From positions 1 to 64,000 of the forward strand of contig NZ_SOAV01000010.1 of the NCBI RefSeq assembly GCF_004364245.1: a stretch of DNA of 64,000 bases. Direction: 5' to 3'. This document shows positions 1 through 9,175 of this stretch, one piece after another; the first letter of the stretch is position 1; each line of letters begins with the position of its first letter. The position numbers and the translations under genes were made by a program. The DNA comes from Streptomyces sp. BK208 (GTDB lineage Bacteria > Actinomycetota > Actinomycetes > Streptomycetales > Streptomycetaceae). The notes under the pieces are model-generated. The model did not search any database and had not been told where the DNA came from. It saw only the letters and a program-made list of their open reading frames with translations.

Positions 1-876
1 CTGGCGGTGCGCCGCTCCGGCGTCGATCCGACCGACGTCGAGGGCACGTACGTGCAGCGCGGCTTCCTGCCCCGCTGGCTGGCCACGTTCCTCGGGATCT
101 CCGTGGCCCTCGCGCTCGCGTTCGTGATGATCTGGATCGCCTACAAGCCCCAGGTCCGCACCAGTGCCACCGAGCAGACCCAGCAGGCGGGCGTCGCCCT
201 CTCGCCCAGCCCCAGCGAGAGCGCGCTGGCCCTGCCCAGCACCCCCGAGTCCGCGCCCGCCGAGCAGCCGCAGGCCCAGCAGCCGGTCGCTCAGGAGTCG
301 AAGGACGACGGCGGCGGTGCCGACAAGGACGAGGAGGGCAAGGGCGGCGGGGAGACCAAGAAGCCCGCCAAGCCGGCCCCGAAGCCGGTGGTCCCCGCCG
401 AGAACATCCTGCTGCGGAACACCATCAGCCACATGTGCGCCGAACTCCCCGGCCGGGACAAGGGCGTGGCCGACGGACCCGTCCAGCAGGCCGTCTGTGA
501 CGACACCGACGGGGACAACCAGATCTGGAACCTCGAGGTGAAGTACAAGAAGGGCGGCCCCGGCGGCGCGCCGCTCTTCCAGATCCGCAACATCAAGGAC
601 AAGTTCTGCATGGACCTGCCGTACCACGGTGCGGCCGCCGTGGGGACACCGGTCACCGAGTTCCACTGCGACAGCACCACGTCGACCGACAACCAGCTCT
701 GGTGGGTCGACAAGCAGGAGAGCGGCGCCTACTGGATCCGCAACTTCTCCAGCAACCAGAAGTGCCTCGGAGTGGAGGGCGCGAACGGCGGGTCCCTCTT
801 CTCCAAGTTGGTGCTCGACAACTGCAGCAACGTCGACGACCAGGAGTGGGAGATCATCCACCCGAAGAAGGACTGA
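1..876 (+). CDS. Membrane-anchored ricin-B-type lectin protein (5' truncated by window edge)
   Basis: The reading frame is open from base 1, so the true start probably lies upstream; the first in-frame start is GTG at 7. Residues are numbered from that GTG. One transmembrane segment (about 24-47) is followed by a Pro/Ala/Glu/Lys-rich linker (about 50-130). The C-terminal beta-trefoil has repeated QxW-type motifs (NQIW, NQLWW, QEW), typical of ricin-B lectin repeats that bind carbohydrate. The lectin part is expected outside the membrane. It converges on the AAA+ ATPase of a contractile injection locus, leaving only 21 bases between stop codons. That context makes a role as membrane partner or cargo of the injection system possible, but this is inference. 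The lectin fold is well supported; the substrate is unknown. Confidence 0.8.
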   Translation: MAVRRSGVDPTDVEGTYVQRGFLPRWLATFLGISVALALAFVMIWIAYKPQVRTSATEQTQQAGVALSPSPSESALALPSTPESAPAEQPQAQQPVAQESKDDGGGADKDEEGKGGGETKKPAKPAPKPVVPAENILLRNTISHMCAELPGRDKGVADGPVQQAVCDDTDGDNQIWNLEVKYKKGGPGGAPLFQIRNIKDKFCMDLPYHGAAAVGTPVTEFHCDSTTSTDNQLWWVDKQESGAYWIRNFSSNQKCLGVEGANGGSLFSKLVLDNCSNVDDQEWEIIHPKKD

Positions 877-897
877 CGGCCCGGCCGGTCCCCGCGG

Positions 898-2973
898 TCA
901 CCAGCCGCCTTCCCCGGGGACCAGCCGGCCGGCCTTGCGGTACTCACGGCGGGCGCCCTCCAGGAGGTCGTCCGCCGGCACCGTGTCGTCGCGCCCGGCG
1001 GCGAGGTACGCGGCGGTGACCACCGCGCTGCGGATCGAACCGCCGGCCAGCTCGAACTCCCGGGCCAGCGGCTCCGGGTCGATGCCGTCGGCCGTCGGGA
1101 CCCGGGACAGCCCGTGCCGCCACAGCGCCAGCCGCTGCTCGGCGTCCGGGAACGGGAAGTCGACCACCAGGTCCAGGCGCCGGGTGAACGCCTCGTCGAT
1201 GTTGGCGCGCAGGTTGGTGGTGAGCAGGGCGATGCCGTCGAAGGACTCCAGCCGCTGGAGCAGGTAGGCGCTCTCCATGTTGGCGTACTTGTCGTGTGCG
1301 TCCTTGACCTCGGAGCGCTTGCCGAAGACGGCGTCGGCCTCGTCGAAGAGCAGCACGGCGTCGGTGCGGTCGGCCTCCGTGAAGATCCGCTCCAGGTTCT
1401 TCTCGGTCTCGCCGACGTACTTGTCCACGACCGACGACAGCTGGACCACGTACAGGTCGAGGCCCAGGTCGGCGGCGACGACCTCCGCCGACAGGGTCTT
1501 GCCGGTGCCCGACTCGCCCGCGAACAGGCCGAGGACGCCCCGGCCGCGGCCACCGCCCGCGCTGAGCCGCCAGTCACCGAGGACACGGTCGCGGTGGCGG
1601 GCGCGCAGGGCGAGTTCGCGCAGCTGGACGAGGGGTTTGCCGGGCAGCACCAGGTCCTGCCAGTCCACGGCGGGCCGGATGCGCCGGGCGTGGCTCTCCA
1701 GGCCGGAGGCCGACTGCCGCCGGGCGGCGAGCCGGACGTGGTCCGCGGTGACCGGGGTGCCGTCGAAGGCCGCGAGGGCGCGGGCGGCGTGCGCGGCCCG
1801 CTGGATGCGGTCCCCGCCGAGCCGGTACGGGGCGACGGCCGAGGCCAGGTCGAACCCGTCGGCGTCGGCGCCCAGCGCGGCCCGCCAGGCGGCCGCGCCA
1901 CCGGCCCGGCGGCCCGGCGCGTCCAGGACCAGCGGGTCGGTCGGCGACCAGTGCGGATCGTAGGGGCGGGGGTCCGTCACGAGCACGGTCACGTCCCCGG
2001 CCTCGGTCAGCGCCCGCACCAGCGGGCCCGGCTTGTCGGGCAGGCCCGCCACCACGACCGCCCGGCCGCCCAGGCGGGCCTCGCGCAGCAGCTCGGACAC
2101 GTGGTCCGCGGGCTCGGTGCAGCGCAGCGCGTCGACCCCCGCGGCGGCCAGGACGGAGGCGACGGCGGCCAGGCCGTCGCCCTCGCGCGGTTCGCGCAGG
2201 TAGACGGTGAGCGGTCCCTCGCGCAGCCGGCCGGCCAGCCGGCGTACGAAGTCGTCGGCGTCGGTGCCCGGGGCGGGCAGCGGGTCCGGCATCGGCAGGA
2301 GCAGGCCGAGGAGCGCGGCGTCCGGGGTGTCGTCGCCGAGCAGATGGCCGATCAGCCGGTCCGGGACCCGCAGCGCACGGGTGAGGAAGGGACGCTCGGG
2401 ATCCTCCACCTCCAGCAGGCCGAGGGCGCGCAGCGGCGCGGAGGCGTGGAAGCGGGCGCGGGCCGCCGTCGCGTGCGCGGCCACCCCGCACAGGTCGAGG
2501 GCGAGGCCCACGGTCGCGCGCCGGCGGCTGACGTCGTTGTTGAGGTAGCCGTAGAGCGGCTCGAAGGTGCGGTCCACGTCGGGCGCGAGGGCGACGAGCA
2601 GGGCGGCCGTGTCCAGTTCGGTCAGTCCCGTCCGCCCGGCCAGCCGCGCCAGCCGGTCCCCCGGTCCGGCCGGACCTCCGGCGGTGACCGGCGGCTCCAC
2701 GGTCCCGGACGCGCCGGTGCCGGACGGCCAGGTGCGCAGCAGGTGGTGGACGGCCTCGTCGGGCAGGTAGAGGCCGCGCAGCGGGTCGTCGGCCGTGGGG
2801 TCGTCGGCGGTGCGGTGCTCGACCAGCGCGGTCACCCGGGACCGCAGGACGCCGAGCCGGGCGAGCAGCACCTGTGCCGGGTCGTCGTACGGACCGGGCC
2901 CGGCGGGCGGCGCGGGCGCTCCGGCGGCCGGCGCGCCGGTGCGGGGGGTGTTCACAGTCGTCACGCGGTTCAC
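898..2973 (-). CDS. AAA+ ATPase of contractile injection system (Pvc15/Cis15-like)
   Basis: A 691-residue protein with a long N-terminal helical region and a C-terminal AAA+ module. Walker A GESGTGKT lies at about residues 486-493 and a Walker B/DEAD-like LLFDEADAVFG near 540-550, followed by the second region of homology. This N-terminal extension plus classical AAA+ core is typical of the ATPase found in Photorhabdus PVC, Afp and Streptomyces CIS clusters, where it is thought to help particle assembly or disassembly in the cytoplasm. The start is GTG at 2973, which overlaps the TGA of the upstream Pvc16-like gene in a GTGA arrangement, so the two are probably translationally coupled. It could be a general AAA ATPase, but the neighbour strongly favours the injection system. 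Confidence 0.85.
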   Translation of the reverse strand: MNRVTTVNTPRTGAPAAGAPAPPAGPGPYDDPAQVLLARLGVLRSRVTALVEHRTADDPTADDPLRGLYLPDEAVHHLLRTWPSGTGASGTVEPPVTAGGPAGPGDRLARLAGRTGLTELDTAALLVALAPDVDRTFEPLYGYLNNDVSRRRATVGLALDLCGVAAHATAARARFHASAPLRALGLLEVEDPERPFLTRALRVPDRLIGHLLGDDTPDAALLGLLLPMPDPLPAPGTDADDFVRRLAGRLREGPLTVYLREPREGDGLAAVASVLAAAGVDALRCTEPADHVSELLREARLGGRAVVVAGLPDKPGPLVRALTEAGDVTVLVTDPRPYDPHWSPTDPLVLDAPGRRAGGAAAWRAALGADADGFDLASAVAPYRLGGDRIQRAAHAARALAAFDGTPVTADHVRLAARRQSASGLESHARRIRPAVDWQDLVLPGKPLVQLRELALRARHRDRVLGDWRLSAGGGRGRGVLGLFAGESGTGKTLSAEVVAADLGLDLYVVQLSSVVDKYVGETEKNLERIFTEADRTDAVLLFDEADAVFGKRSEVKDAHDKYANMESAYLLQRLESFDGIALLTTNLRANIDEAFTRRLDLVVDFPFPDAEQRLALWRHGLSRVPTADGIDPEPLAREFELAGGSIRSAVVTAAYLAAGRDDTVPADDLLEGARREYRKAGRLVPGEGGW

Positions 2974-3656
2974 TGCCGTTTCGTACGGCCGTCCTGGGCG
3001 CCCTTGCGGGCGGCGCGGGCGGTACGCGCCGCCGCCACCTGGTGCGGCCGGTGGGAGCGCCCCTCGGGCAGCGGCGGGTCGCCCTCCATGCCGCCGACCC
3101 GGACCGTCGCGCCCTCGGTGACCGGCGGCCCCGCCTCGTACTCCGGGAAGGCCGGGAAGGGCGCGGTCACCACCAGGTCGAGGGACGGCTTCAGCTCGCC
3201 GCCCAGGGCGGACCAGATCTCGGCGAGGGAACGGGACTCGGTCTGGATGCCGGCCACCGTCAGCGGCACCGACAGCCCCAGCGCGCCCAGCGAGCCGGGG
3301 AGTTCGGAGGGCGGCAGCAGCTCACGGGGCAGCAGCGTCGCCAGGACGGCGGACAGCAGCCGGTGCTCGTCCTGCGGGGTCTTCGTCCAGGCCGTCACCA
3401 GGTACGACAGCCGGAACCAGCGGGGCGGCTGACGGCGTTTGACGACGATGTCGTCCTGGTCGCGCACCGCCATCTGGCCCCGGTGCCTGCGGCTCACGTC
3501 CTCGCGGATGTCGTACAGGTAGGTGTTGACCACGGGGGCGTTGCGGCGGGCCGCCCAGTCACGGGTGGGAGCCTCGAAGGCCACGTCGATGCCCGAGTCC
3601 GCCAACGCCCCGCTCTTGAGGAGGGCCTTGAGGACCTCGTCCACCTCGTGGATCAC
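2970..3656 (-). CDS. DUF4255/Pvc16-family tail protein of contractile injection system
   Basis: A 228-residue protein of the Pvc16_N (DUF4255) family, the proposed tail-terminator/cap protein of contractile injection systems. The N-terminal sequence (IHEVDEVLKALL, then NTYLYDIRED, then RWFRLSYLVTAW) matches the usual DUF4255 layout. I chose the GTG at 3656 because a GGGAG ribosome site sits 7 nt upstream and the family begins there; the frame stays open to 3866 but that extension is Arg/Pro-rich and looks non-coding. The 3' end overlaps the ATPase start by 4 nt. The remaining sheath, tube, baseplate and spike genes are not in this window and would lie to the left. Confidence 0.85.
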   Translation of the reverse strand: MIHEVDEVLKALLKSGALADSGIDVAFEAPTRDWAARRNAPVVNTYLYDIREDVSRRHRGQMAVRDQDDIVVKRRQPPRWFRLSYLVTAWTKTPQDEHRLLSAVLATLLPRELLPPSELPGSLGALGLSVPLTVAGIQTESRSLAEIWSALGGELKPSLDLVVTAPFPAFPEYEAGPPVTEGATVRVGGMEGDPPLPEGRSHRPHQVAAARTARAARKGAQDGRTKRQ

Positions 3657-3840
3657 GCTCGTGCTCCCGCCTAGCCCTGCCCGTACGGCCCGCGCCCGGC
3701 CCGTAGCCGGCCCGTTCAACGACGCCCGTCGTCGATCGTGCCCCCGGAGCCCTCCCGTCCGCACGCGCGGCGGGGACGACGGCCGGGCAGCAGGCGCTGC
3801 CCGTACGGGCCCAAGGGTCCCTGTTCGATTGCCCGTTCGG

Positions 3841-4542
3841 TCAGATGTAGCCTTCCCGGAGGGCATAGGCCACGGCGTGGGCGCGATTGCGCAGATGGAG
3901 CCGTGTGGTGAGCCCGTGCATGACGTTCTTGACGGTGCGTTCGGAGTAGGACAACTTGCCGGCGATCTCTCCGGTGTCGAGACCCTCGGCGACCAGCCGC
4001 AGGACGTCCACCTCTCGGGGTGCGAGGCCCAGCGAGGGGGCGCCGGGGCGGCCCGCCGCGCCCCGGTGCAGGGTGCCGACCTGGCTGATCAGCCGGCCCA
4101 GCAGGTCCGCGGGCAGGTCGCCGTCGCCGCGCGAGGCGGCCAGGACCGCCTGCACCAGCCGGTGGGCGGTGGCCTCGTGCCGCCAGACGATGGCGCCGAC
4201 ACCGCACTCGACGACGTCGAGCAGCTCGCTCTCGCGGATCGCGCCGACCACGAGCACGGCCCGCGAGCCCTCGCTGCGCACGATGCGGCGCAGCCGGGTC
4301 AGTGCCCCGTCGTCGAGCGCGTCCTCGATGAGCAGGGCCACCGTGCCGGGCCCCGACTCCTCGCGCAGGTCGATCTCCGGGTGCCGGCGCAACTGGCTGA
4401 CCGCGCCCTCGCGGCTGATCGGGTCCGGAGCGGACACCGCCACCGGGACCCGCCGGTCGACCACGCCGACGGCCGGCCCCGAGCCACGGGCCGAGGTGGC
4501 CGACGTGACCGATGTGGTGGTGTTCCGGGGTGAGTTGAACAA
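3841..4542 (-). CDS. NarL/LuxR-family transcriptional regulator
   Basis: A 233-residue protein with a C-terminal GerE/LuxR helix-turn-helix (about residues 165-225: LAPREVDVLRLVAEG, then SERTVKNVMHGL). The N-terminal half resembles a response-regulator receiver in length and secondary structure. However, the segment where the phospho-acceptor Asp would be (VALLIEDALDD) is not typical, so it may be an atypical or unphosphorylated receiver. The start TTG at 4542 follows a GAGGGGG purine stretch. It is transcribed toward the Pvc16-ATPase pair and divergently from the large LAL regulator, which suggests a role in controlling the injection locus. Phosphorylation and target are inference. Confidence 0.75.
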   Translation of the reverse strand: MFNSPRNTTTSVTSATSARGSGPAVGVVDRRVPVAVSAPDPISREGAVSQLRRHPEIDLREESGPGTVALLIEDALDDGALTRLRRIVRSEGSRAVLVVGAIRESELLDVVECGVGAIVWRHEATAHRLVQAVLAASRGDGDLPADLLGRLISQVGTLHRGAAGRPGAPSLGLAPREVDVLRLVAEGLDTGEIAGKLSYSERTVKNVMHGLTTRLHLRNRAHAVAYALREGYI

Positions 4543-4851
4543 CCGTTTCCCCCCTCTTCACGTGCCCGCAATCCAGCACAGGCCGGTAGCGGATGTGCTT
4601 GTTCCACACTTATGGGACCGCTGGGTCTTCGCAATCGTGGACCACCACGAGGTACACCACGAGACCGGCGCTCCGGCCACCGCAAGTGCCCCCCGGGCAG
4701 AGGTCCGGGCACGTCACCGGACTCGCGCGGGGACGCGCGGACCGGGGGAACCGGCCGCGAGTCACCGTGACCCGCGCCACTTCGCACCACCGTCGACCGC
4801 GATCGCTCGTCTCACCCACCGGGGGAACACCATCCACCACAGGAGGCACCG
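4543..4851. promoter_or_regulatory. Divergent intergenic region between NarL-type and LAL regulators
   Basis: This 309-bp gap must contain the promoters of both regulators. It is a little less GC-rich than its flanks around 4540-4660. The right end carries AGGAGG just before the ATG at 4852. I see no convincing -35/-10 pair or operator palindrome. Confidence 0.4.
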
Positions 4852-7800
4852 ATGACCGGACCGCTCCGTGAACGCGACGACGCCCACGCGCTGTTGGCCG
4901 CCGAGATCGAGCGCGCACGGGCCGGCACCGGCCGCCTCGTCCTGCTGCGCGGAGCCGGCGGCACCGGACGCACCTCCGCGCTGGAGACCGCCGCCCGGCA
5001 CGCCGAGGATCGCGGCCTGCGGGTGCTGCGCGTGCGCTGCTCGCCCGAGGACACCTCGGTGCCCTTCTCCATGGTCCTCCATCTCCTCGGCCCGGTACCG
5101 GAGTTCGCGGACATGACGCCGGGCGGCGACGACCGGGGCAGCGCGGCCCGGCTGTGGCGGCTGCTGCGCTCCTACGCGGACCAGGGCCCGGTCGTGGTGG
5201 CCGTCGACGACGTGCACCTCGCCGACGACTCCTCCCGCCGCTGGCTGGCGGAGGCGGCCCGGCACGCCGACCGATTACCGCTCCTGCTGGTCGCCACCGA
5301 GCGCAGCCAGTACGACATCGACCCGCGGCCCCCTGGCCTCACCCAGGCGCTGCCGCCGTCCCTGGTGCGCACCCACACCCTCGCCCCGCTGAGCGACGCG
5401 GCGGCGGCCGAGCTGGTCCGCGACGCCTTCCCGGACGCGCCCGCGCCGTGGACGCGGGAGGTGGTCCTGGCCGGTGCGGGCAGCCCGCTGCTCCTGCACG
5501 CCCTGCTGGACGACCTCGGCGGCACCCCGCACCCGGACGGCCTGGCACCCGTGCCGGTCACCTGCGCCGCGCTGTACCCCGGGTCCTACCCGGCGGCCGT
5601 CTCCTGGTGGCTGAACGGCGCGGGCCCCGCGACCGCCGACGTGGCGCGCTCCCTCGCCGCCCTGGAGCAGGCCGGGCCCGCCGGTCCGGAACCGGCACAG
5701 GACCGGCCCGCCGGTCCGCCGCCGCCCCCGGGCGCGCTTCGGCATGCCCTCGCGCACCCGTGGACGCCGCCGTCCGAACCCGTGCACCGGCACCCGCACG
5801 ACACCCCGGCGGTGCGCACGCGCCGGCCCGGGGACATCGCACCGGGCTGCCGGGACGTGTGGGGGCCGGACCCGGCCGAAGGGCGCCCGGACGGGTGGGG
5901 AGCCGACCCGGACGACGGCCGCCCGGACGCGTGGGGAGCCGGCCCGGCCGACGGCGCCGGGGACCCGCGGACGTCGCCGTCGTGGGCGTACGGCGCGGCC
6001 TTCCCGGCCGCCGCGGGAGTGGGCTCCGGCCCGGAGCACGCCGAGCAGGGCCCCTACCCGCACCCCACCGAGCCGGGCGACGGGGCGGGGGCGCCGCACG
6101 CCTGGTCCCCGACGCCCGCGGCCCACGCCCGGTACGGGGACCGCCCCCGGTCCGCGCCCGGCGCCGCCGCCTACGGCCGTACCGATCCGCCCGCGCACGC
6201 CCCGCACCGCACGACGCTCTGGCGTACTCCCTCCCCGCCCCGGGCGCCGGGCCCGGCCGGGGACCCGGTGGACGTGCTCGCCGAGGCGGCCGGCGCCGAC
6301 CCCGTGCGGGTCGAGGGCTGGCTGGCCGCCATGACACGGCTCGGGCTGCTGCGCCCCGACGCGGGCGGGCGTCCCCGCTACGCGCACCCGCTGCTGCGCG
6401 ACGCCGTCCTCACCGGCTGGCCCCGGCCGCGCCGGGAGGCCGTGCACCGGGCGGCGGCGGAGGCGATGCTGCGCCGCGGCGACCGGGTCGAGGCGGTCGC
6501 CCGGCACCTGCTGCGCACCCCGGCCGTCGGCCTGTCCTGGGCGCTGCGCGTCCTGCGCGACGCGGTGACCGTCGCCGTGCACGACGCCCGGCCCGCCGAC
6601 GCCGTCGGCTACCTGCGCCGGGCCCTGGACGAACCGCTGCCCGACGGCCTCCGCCAGCGGCTGCTGACCGAACTGGGCTCCCTGGAGTACGCGTCGGCCG
6701 ACACCCCGGCCGCCATCGCGCGGCTCGCCGAGGCCCAGCACCTGCCGGCCGAGCCCCGCAACCAGGTGCGCACCGCCGTCGCCCTGGGCACCGCCCTGGC
6801 CGGCCGCGGCGAGATCCGCACCGCGATGGAGGTGCTGCGCCGCACGGAGGGCCGCCTTTCCGGCCACCCGGGTCTCGCCCGCACCGTGCAGACCGCCACC
6901 GCGCTGCTGTCCGACGAGGACCTCGCCACCCGGCAGGAGGTGTACCGGTGGCTGTGCGAGACCGGACGGCACTCCCCGGAGCTGGTCGGCACCGCCGGAC
7001 AGGCCCTGCTGGTGCGGTACGCGGCGACGGCCGCGCTGATCTCCGCCGAGGAGGCGATGGCCCGGGTACGGGGACTGCTGGCCCAGCCCACCGACCCGCT
7101 CGCCGAACCCTTCCTCCTCGGCACGGCCGCCGCGGTCGCCCAATGGGCCGACGAACTCGACGAGGCCGAGAGGCTCGTGGAACGCGGCCTGGCCGGACAG
7201 CACCCCGCCCTGCTGCACCCGATGCAGCACGCCCTGCTCAACACCCGCGCCGACATCGCCGCCGCGCGCGGCCGGCACACCCGGCTGCTCGCACTCGCCG
7301 CCGACCCCGGACCCGGCCCGCACCCCACCAACCGGGACGCCCACGCCCTGACGGCACTCGTCCACACCGGCCGCACCGACGAGGCCCTGCGCTACGCCGA
7401 CCGCTTCGACCTGCGCGAGGCGCCGGAGAACTGGGAGCTGAACCGCTACCTGTACGCGCGGGGCGTGCTGCGCGCCGCCACCGGCGACCCGGCGGGCGCC
7501 CTGCACGACTTCCTGGAGTGCGGACGCCGCCAGGCGGCCCGCGAGGTGATCAGCCCCGTCGTCACCCCGTGGCGCACCGCGGTCGCCGAGTGCCGGCTGG
7601 CGCTGGGCGGCGGCCCCGAGGCGCTGGCCCTGGCGACGGAGGAGCTGCGGCTGGCCCGGGTGTGGAACACCCCGCGCACCGTGGGCCGAGCGCTGCGCGT
7701 GCTGGGCACCGCGACCGGCGGGCGGCGCGGTCTCGAACTGGCCGAGGAGGCGGTACGGACCCTGCGCGACGCGCCCGCCGACACCGACACCGAGCTGATC

Positions 7801-8211
7801 CCCGCGCTGCTCGCCCAGGGCCGCCAGCTCCTCGACGCGGGCGAGCGCGGACGCGCCCGGGCCCGGCTGCGCGAGGCGGCGGAACTGGCCGAACGCCAGG
7901 GCGCTCTGCGCTGGTTCACCCTGGCCGACCAGGCCCTGCGCGAGGGCGGCGCCCGCAGCCCGGTGGCCTCCCGCACCGGCGCCGGGGCCCTGACCGGCAG
8001 CGAGCGCCGGATCGCCGAACTGGCCGCCGACGGCCGCACCAACACCGAGATCGCCGAGCTGCTGCATCTCGCCCGGCGCACCGTGGAGACCCATCTGACC
8101 AGCACCTACCGCAAACTGCGGATACGGCGCCGGACGGAGCTGCCGGGCGCGCTGGAGCGCGGCGGACGCCGGGAACGCGCCCGGGAGCCGGACCCCGACT
8201 CCCGGTGCTGA
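4852..8211 (+). CDS. Large LAL-family LuxR regulator with a TTA codon
   Basis: A 1119-residue LAL-type regulator: N-terminal NTPase domain, long helical/TPR-like middle and C-terminal LuxR helix-turn-helix (about 1047-1092, LTGSERRIAELAADGR then RRTVETHL). The Walker A is GAGGTGRT at about 34-41, with Arg where Lys is expected, while Walker B VVVAVDDVH is present. Residues about 265-455 are a Pro/Gly/Asp-rich low-complexity insert with repeated DGWGADP-like units. Codon 142 (5275-5277) is TTA, so translation should depend on the bldA tRNA in Streptomyces. Start ATG has AGGAGG upstream. From memory, S. coelicolor has a TTA-containing regulator at the same position beside its injection cluster. 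Control of that cluster is inference. Confidence 0.85.
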   Translation: MTGPLRERDDAHALLAAEIERARAGTGRLVLLRGAGGTGRTSALETAARHAEDRGLRVLRVRCSPEDTSVPFSMVLHLLGPVPEFADMTPGGDDRGSAARLWRLLRSYADQGPVVVAVDDVHLADDSSRRWLAEAARHADRLPLLLVATERSQYDIDPRPPGLTQALPPSLVRTHTLAPLSDAAAAELVRDAFPDAPAPWTREVVLAGAGSPLLLHALLDDLGGTPHPDGLAPVPVTCAALYPGSYPAAVSWWLNGAGPATADVARSLAALEQAGPAGPEPAQDRPAGPPPPPGALRHALAHPWTPPSEPVHRHPHDTPAVRTRRPGDIAPGCRDVWGPDPAEGRPDGWGADPDDGRPDAWGAGPADGAGDPRTSPSWAYGAAFPAAAGVGSGPEHAEQGPYPHPTEPGDGAGAPHAWSPTPAAHARYGDRPRSAPGAAAYGRTDPPAHAPHRTTLWRTPSPPRAPGPAGDPVDVLAEAAGADPVRVEGWLAAMTRLGLLRPDAGGRPRYAHPLLRDAVLTGWPRPRREAVHRAAAEAMLRRGDRVEAVARHLLRTPAVGLSWALRVLRDAVTVAVHDARPADAVGYLRRALDEPLPDGLRQRLLTELGSLEYASADTPAAIARLAEAQHLPAEPRNQVRTAVALGTALAGRGEIRTAMEVLRRTEGRLSGHPGLARTVQTATALLSDEDLATRQEVYRWLCETGRHSPELVGTAGQALLVRYAATAALISAEEAMARVRGLLAQPTDPLAEPFLLGTAAAVAQWADELDEAERLVERGLAGQHPALLHPMQHALLNTRADIAAARGRHTRLLALAADPGPGPHPTNRDAHALTALVHTGRTDEALRYADRFDLREAPENWELNRYLYARGVLRAATGDPAGALHDFLECGRRQAAREVISPVVTPWRTAVAECRLALGGGPEALALATEELRLARVWNTPRTVGRALRVLGTATGGRRGLELAEEAVRTLRDAPADTDTELIPALLAQGRQLLDAGERGRARARLREAAELAERQGALRWFTLADQALREGGARSPVASRTGAGALTGSERRIAELAADGRTNTEIAELLHLARRTVETHLTSTYRKLRIRRRTELPGALERGGRRERAREPDPDSRC

Positions 8212-8239
8212 GGGCCTCCGGGCGGGGACGCGGCGCCGC

Positions 8240-9121
8240 TCACAGGTCGCGCAGCAGCCGCCCGATCTCCAACTGCTGCGGCTCCAGGGGGTCTCCGTCC
8301 TCGACGTTCCACAGGCTGTTCTGCAGCACGCGGCCGAGGGACCAGGCGCGGGCCCGCTCCCGGTCCAGGCCGAGGACGTCGGTCATGGCGTCGAAACGCC
8401 AGCGCGTCTGCGCCGGGTCGTAGCGGTTGTCGAGCGCGGGGAGCAGGTCGAACGCGGGGTCGCCGGCCAGCGGTTTGGGGTCGATGGCGAGCCAGCGGGC
8501 GCGGTCCGCGGCGAGCACGTTCTCGTAGTGCAGGTCCCAGTGCAGCAGCCGGTCGCCCGGCTCGTCGGCGACCTCGCGCACGGCGGCGGCGCAGTCGGCG
8601 ACCAGCCGCCGGTCCGCCGGGTCCGCGATGCGCTCCAGCGTCCCGGGCGTCCGCTCCAGCATGCCCCGCGCGATGTCGCCGAGCCGGCGCATCCCGGGCG
8701 GGGCGGGGGTCGCGGTGAGGTGGGCCAGCAGCCGGGCGATGACCAGGACGGCCTCGCGGGAGTCCTCGACGTGACTGAGCATCCGACCGGCGTCCAGGCG
8801 CTCCAGCAGCATCGTCCCGGTGGCCGCGTCGTGGTCGAGCAGCCGCACCGCGCCGTCCCCGGCCCACACCCGCAGGGCGACGGGCTCGCCCTCGGACTCC
8901 GCGTCGGCGATCTGGAGCTTCAGCACGGCCTCGGTGCCGTCGCCGCGCACCACCGGCAGCACCAGCGCCGCCCAGCCGTGCATCGACGGCCCGTCGAGCC
9001 GCAGGTCCCACCGCCGGAGGAAGTCCTCCGCCAGCGCGGGCAGCCCCGCCACGAACGCGCGCCCCGCCTCCCCGTTGTACTTCGCCTGCGACGCCGCGAG
9101 TCTTTCGGGTACGACAATCAC
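8240..9121 (-). CDS. Aminoglycoside/hydroxyurea phosphotransferase-family kinase (APH(6)-like)
   Basis: A 293-residue kinase of the APH_6_hur family, which includes streptomycin 6-phosphotransferase and hydroxyurea phosphotransferase. The catalytic loop HWDLHYENVL and the metal-binding AIDPKPLAGDPAFD segment are both intact. I prefer the GTG at 9121 because the family starts with a short IVVPE-type strand; an in-frame GTG at 9157 would add 12 residues. No strong ribosome site is visible for either. It lies downstream of the DHA2 exporter gene on the same strand with a 54-nt gap, so a shared drug-tolerance function is possible. The substrate cannot be told from sequence and chromosomal copies are often not resistance determinants. 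Confidence 0.8.
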   Translation of the reverse strand: MIVVPERLAASQAKYNGEAGRAFVAGLPALAEDFLRRWDLRLDGPSMHGWAALVLPVVRGDGTEAVLKLQIADAESEGEPVALRVWAGDGAVRLLDHDAATGTMLLERLDAGRMLSHVEDSREAVLVIARLLAHLTATPAPPGMRRLGDIARGMLERTPGTLERIADPADRRLVADCAAAVREVADEPGDRLLHWDLHYENVLAADRARWLAIDPKPLAGDPAFDLLPALDNRYDPAQTRWRFDAMTDVLGLDRERARAWSLGRVLQNSLWNVEDGDPLEPQQLEIGRLLRDL

Positions 9122-9175
9122 CCGGCCGAGGCTACCGGGGCCCCCGTTCCCGGGCACCCGGATTACCCGCCCGGC

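Noticed and set aside
1114..3432. Long + strand frame opposite the AAA+ ATPase
   Set aside because: Composition is Gly/Gln/Arg/Val-rich without domains; it is the antisense shadow of the ATPase and Pvc16-like genes.
5154..8423. 1089-codon frame overlapping the LAL regulator in another phase
   Set aside because: Arg/Gly/Pro-rich, no domains; the LAL frame has clear motifs.
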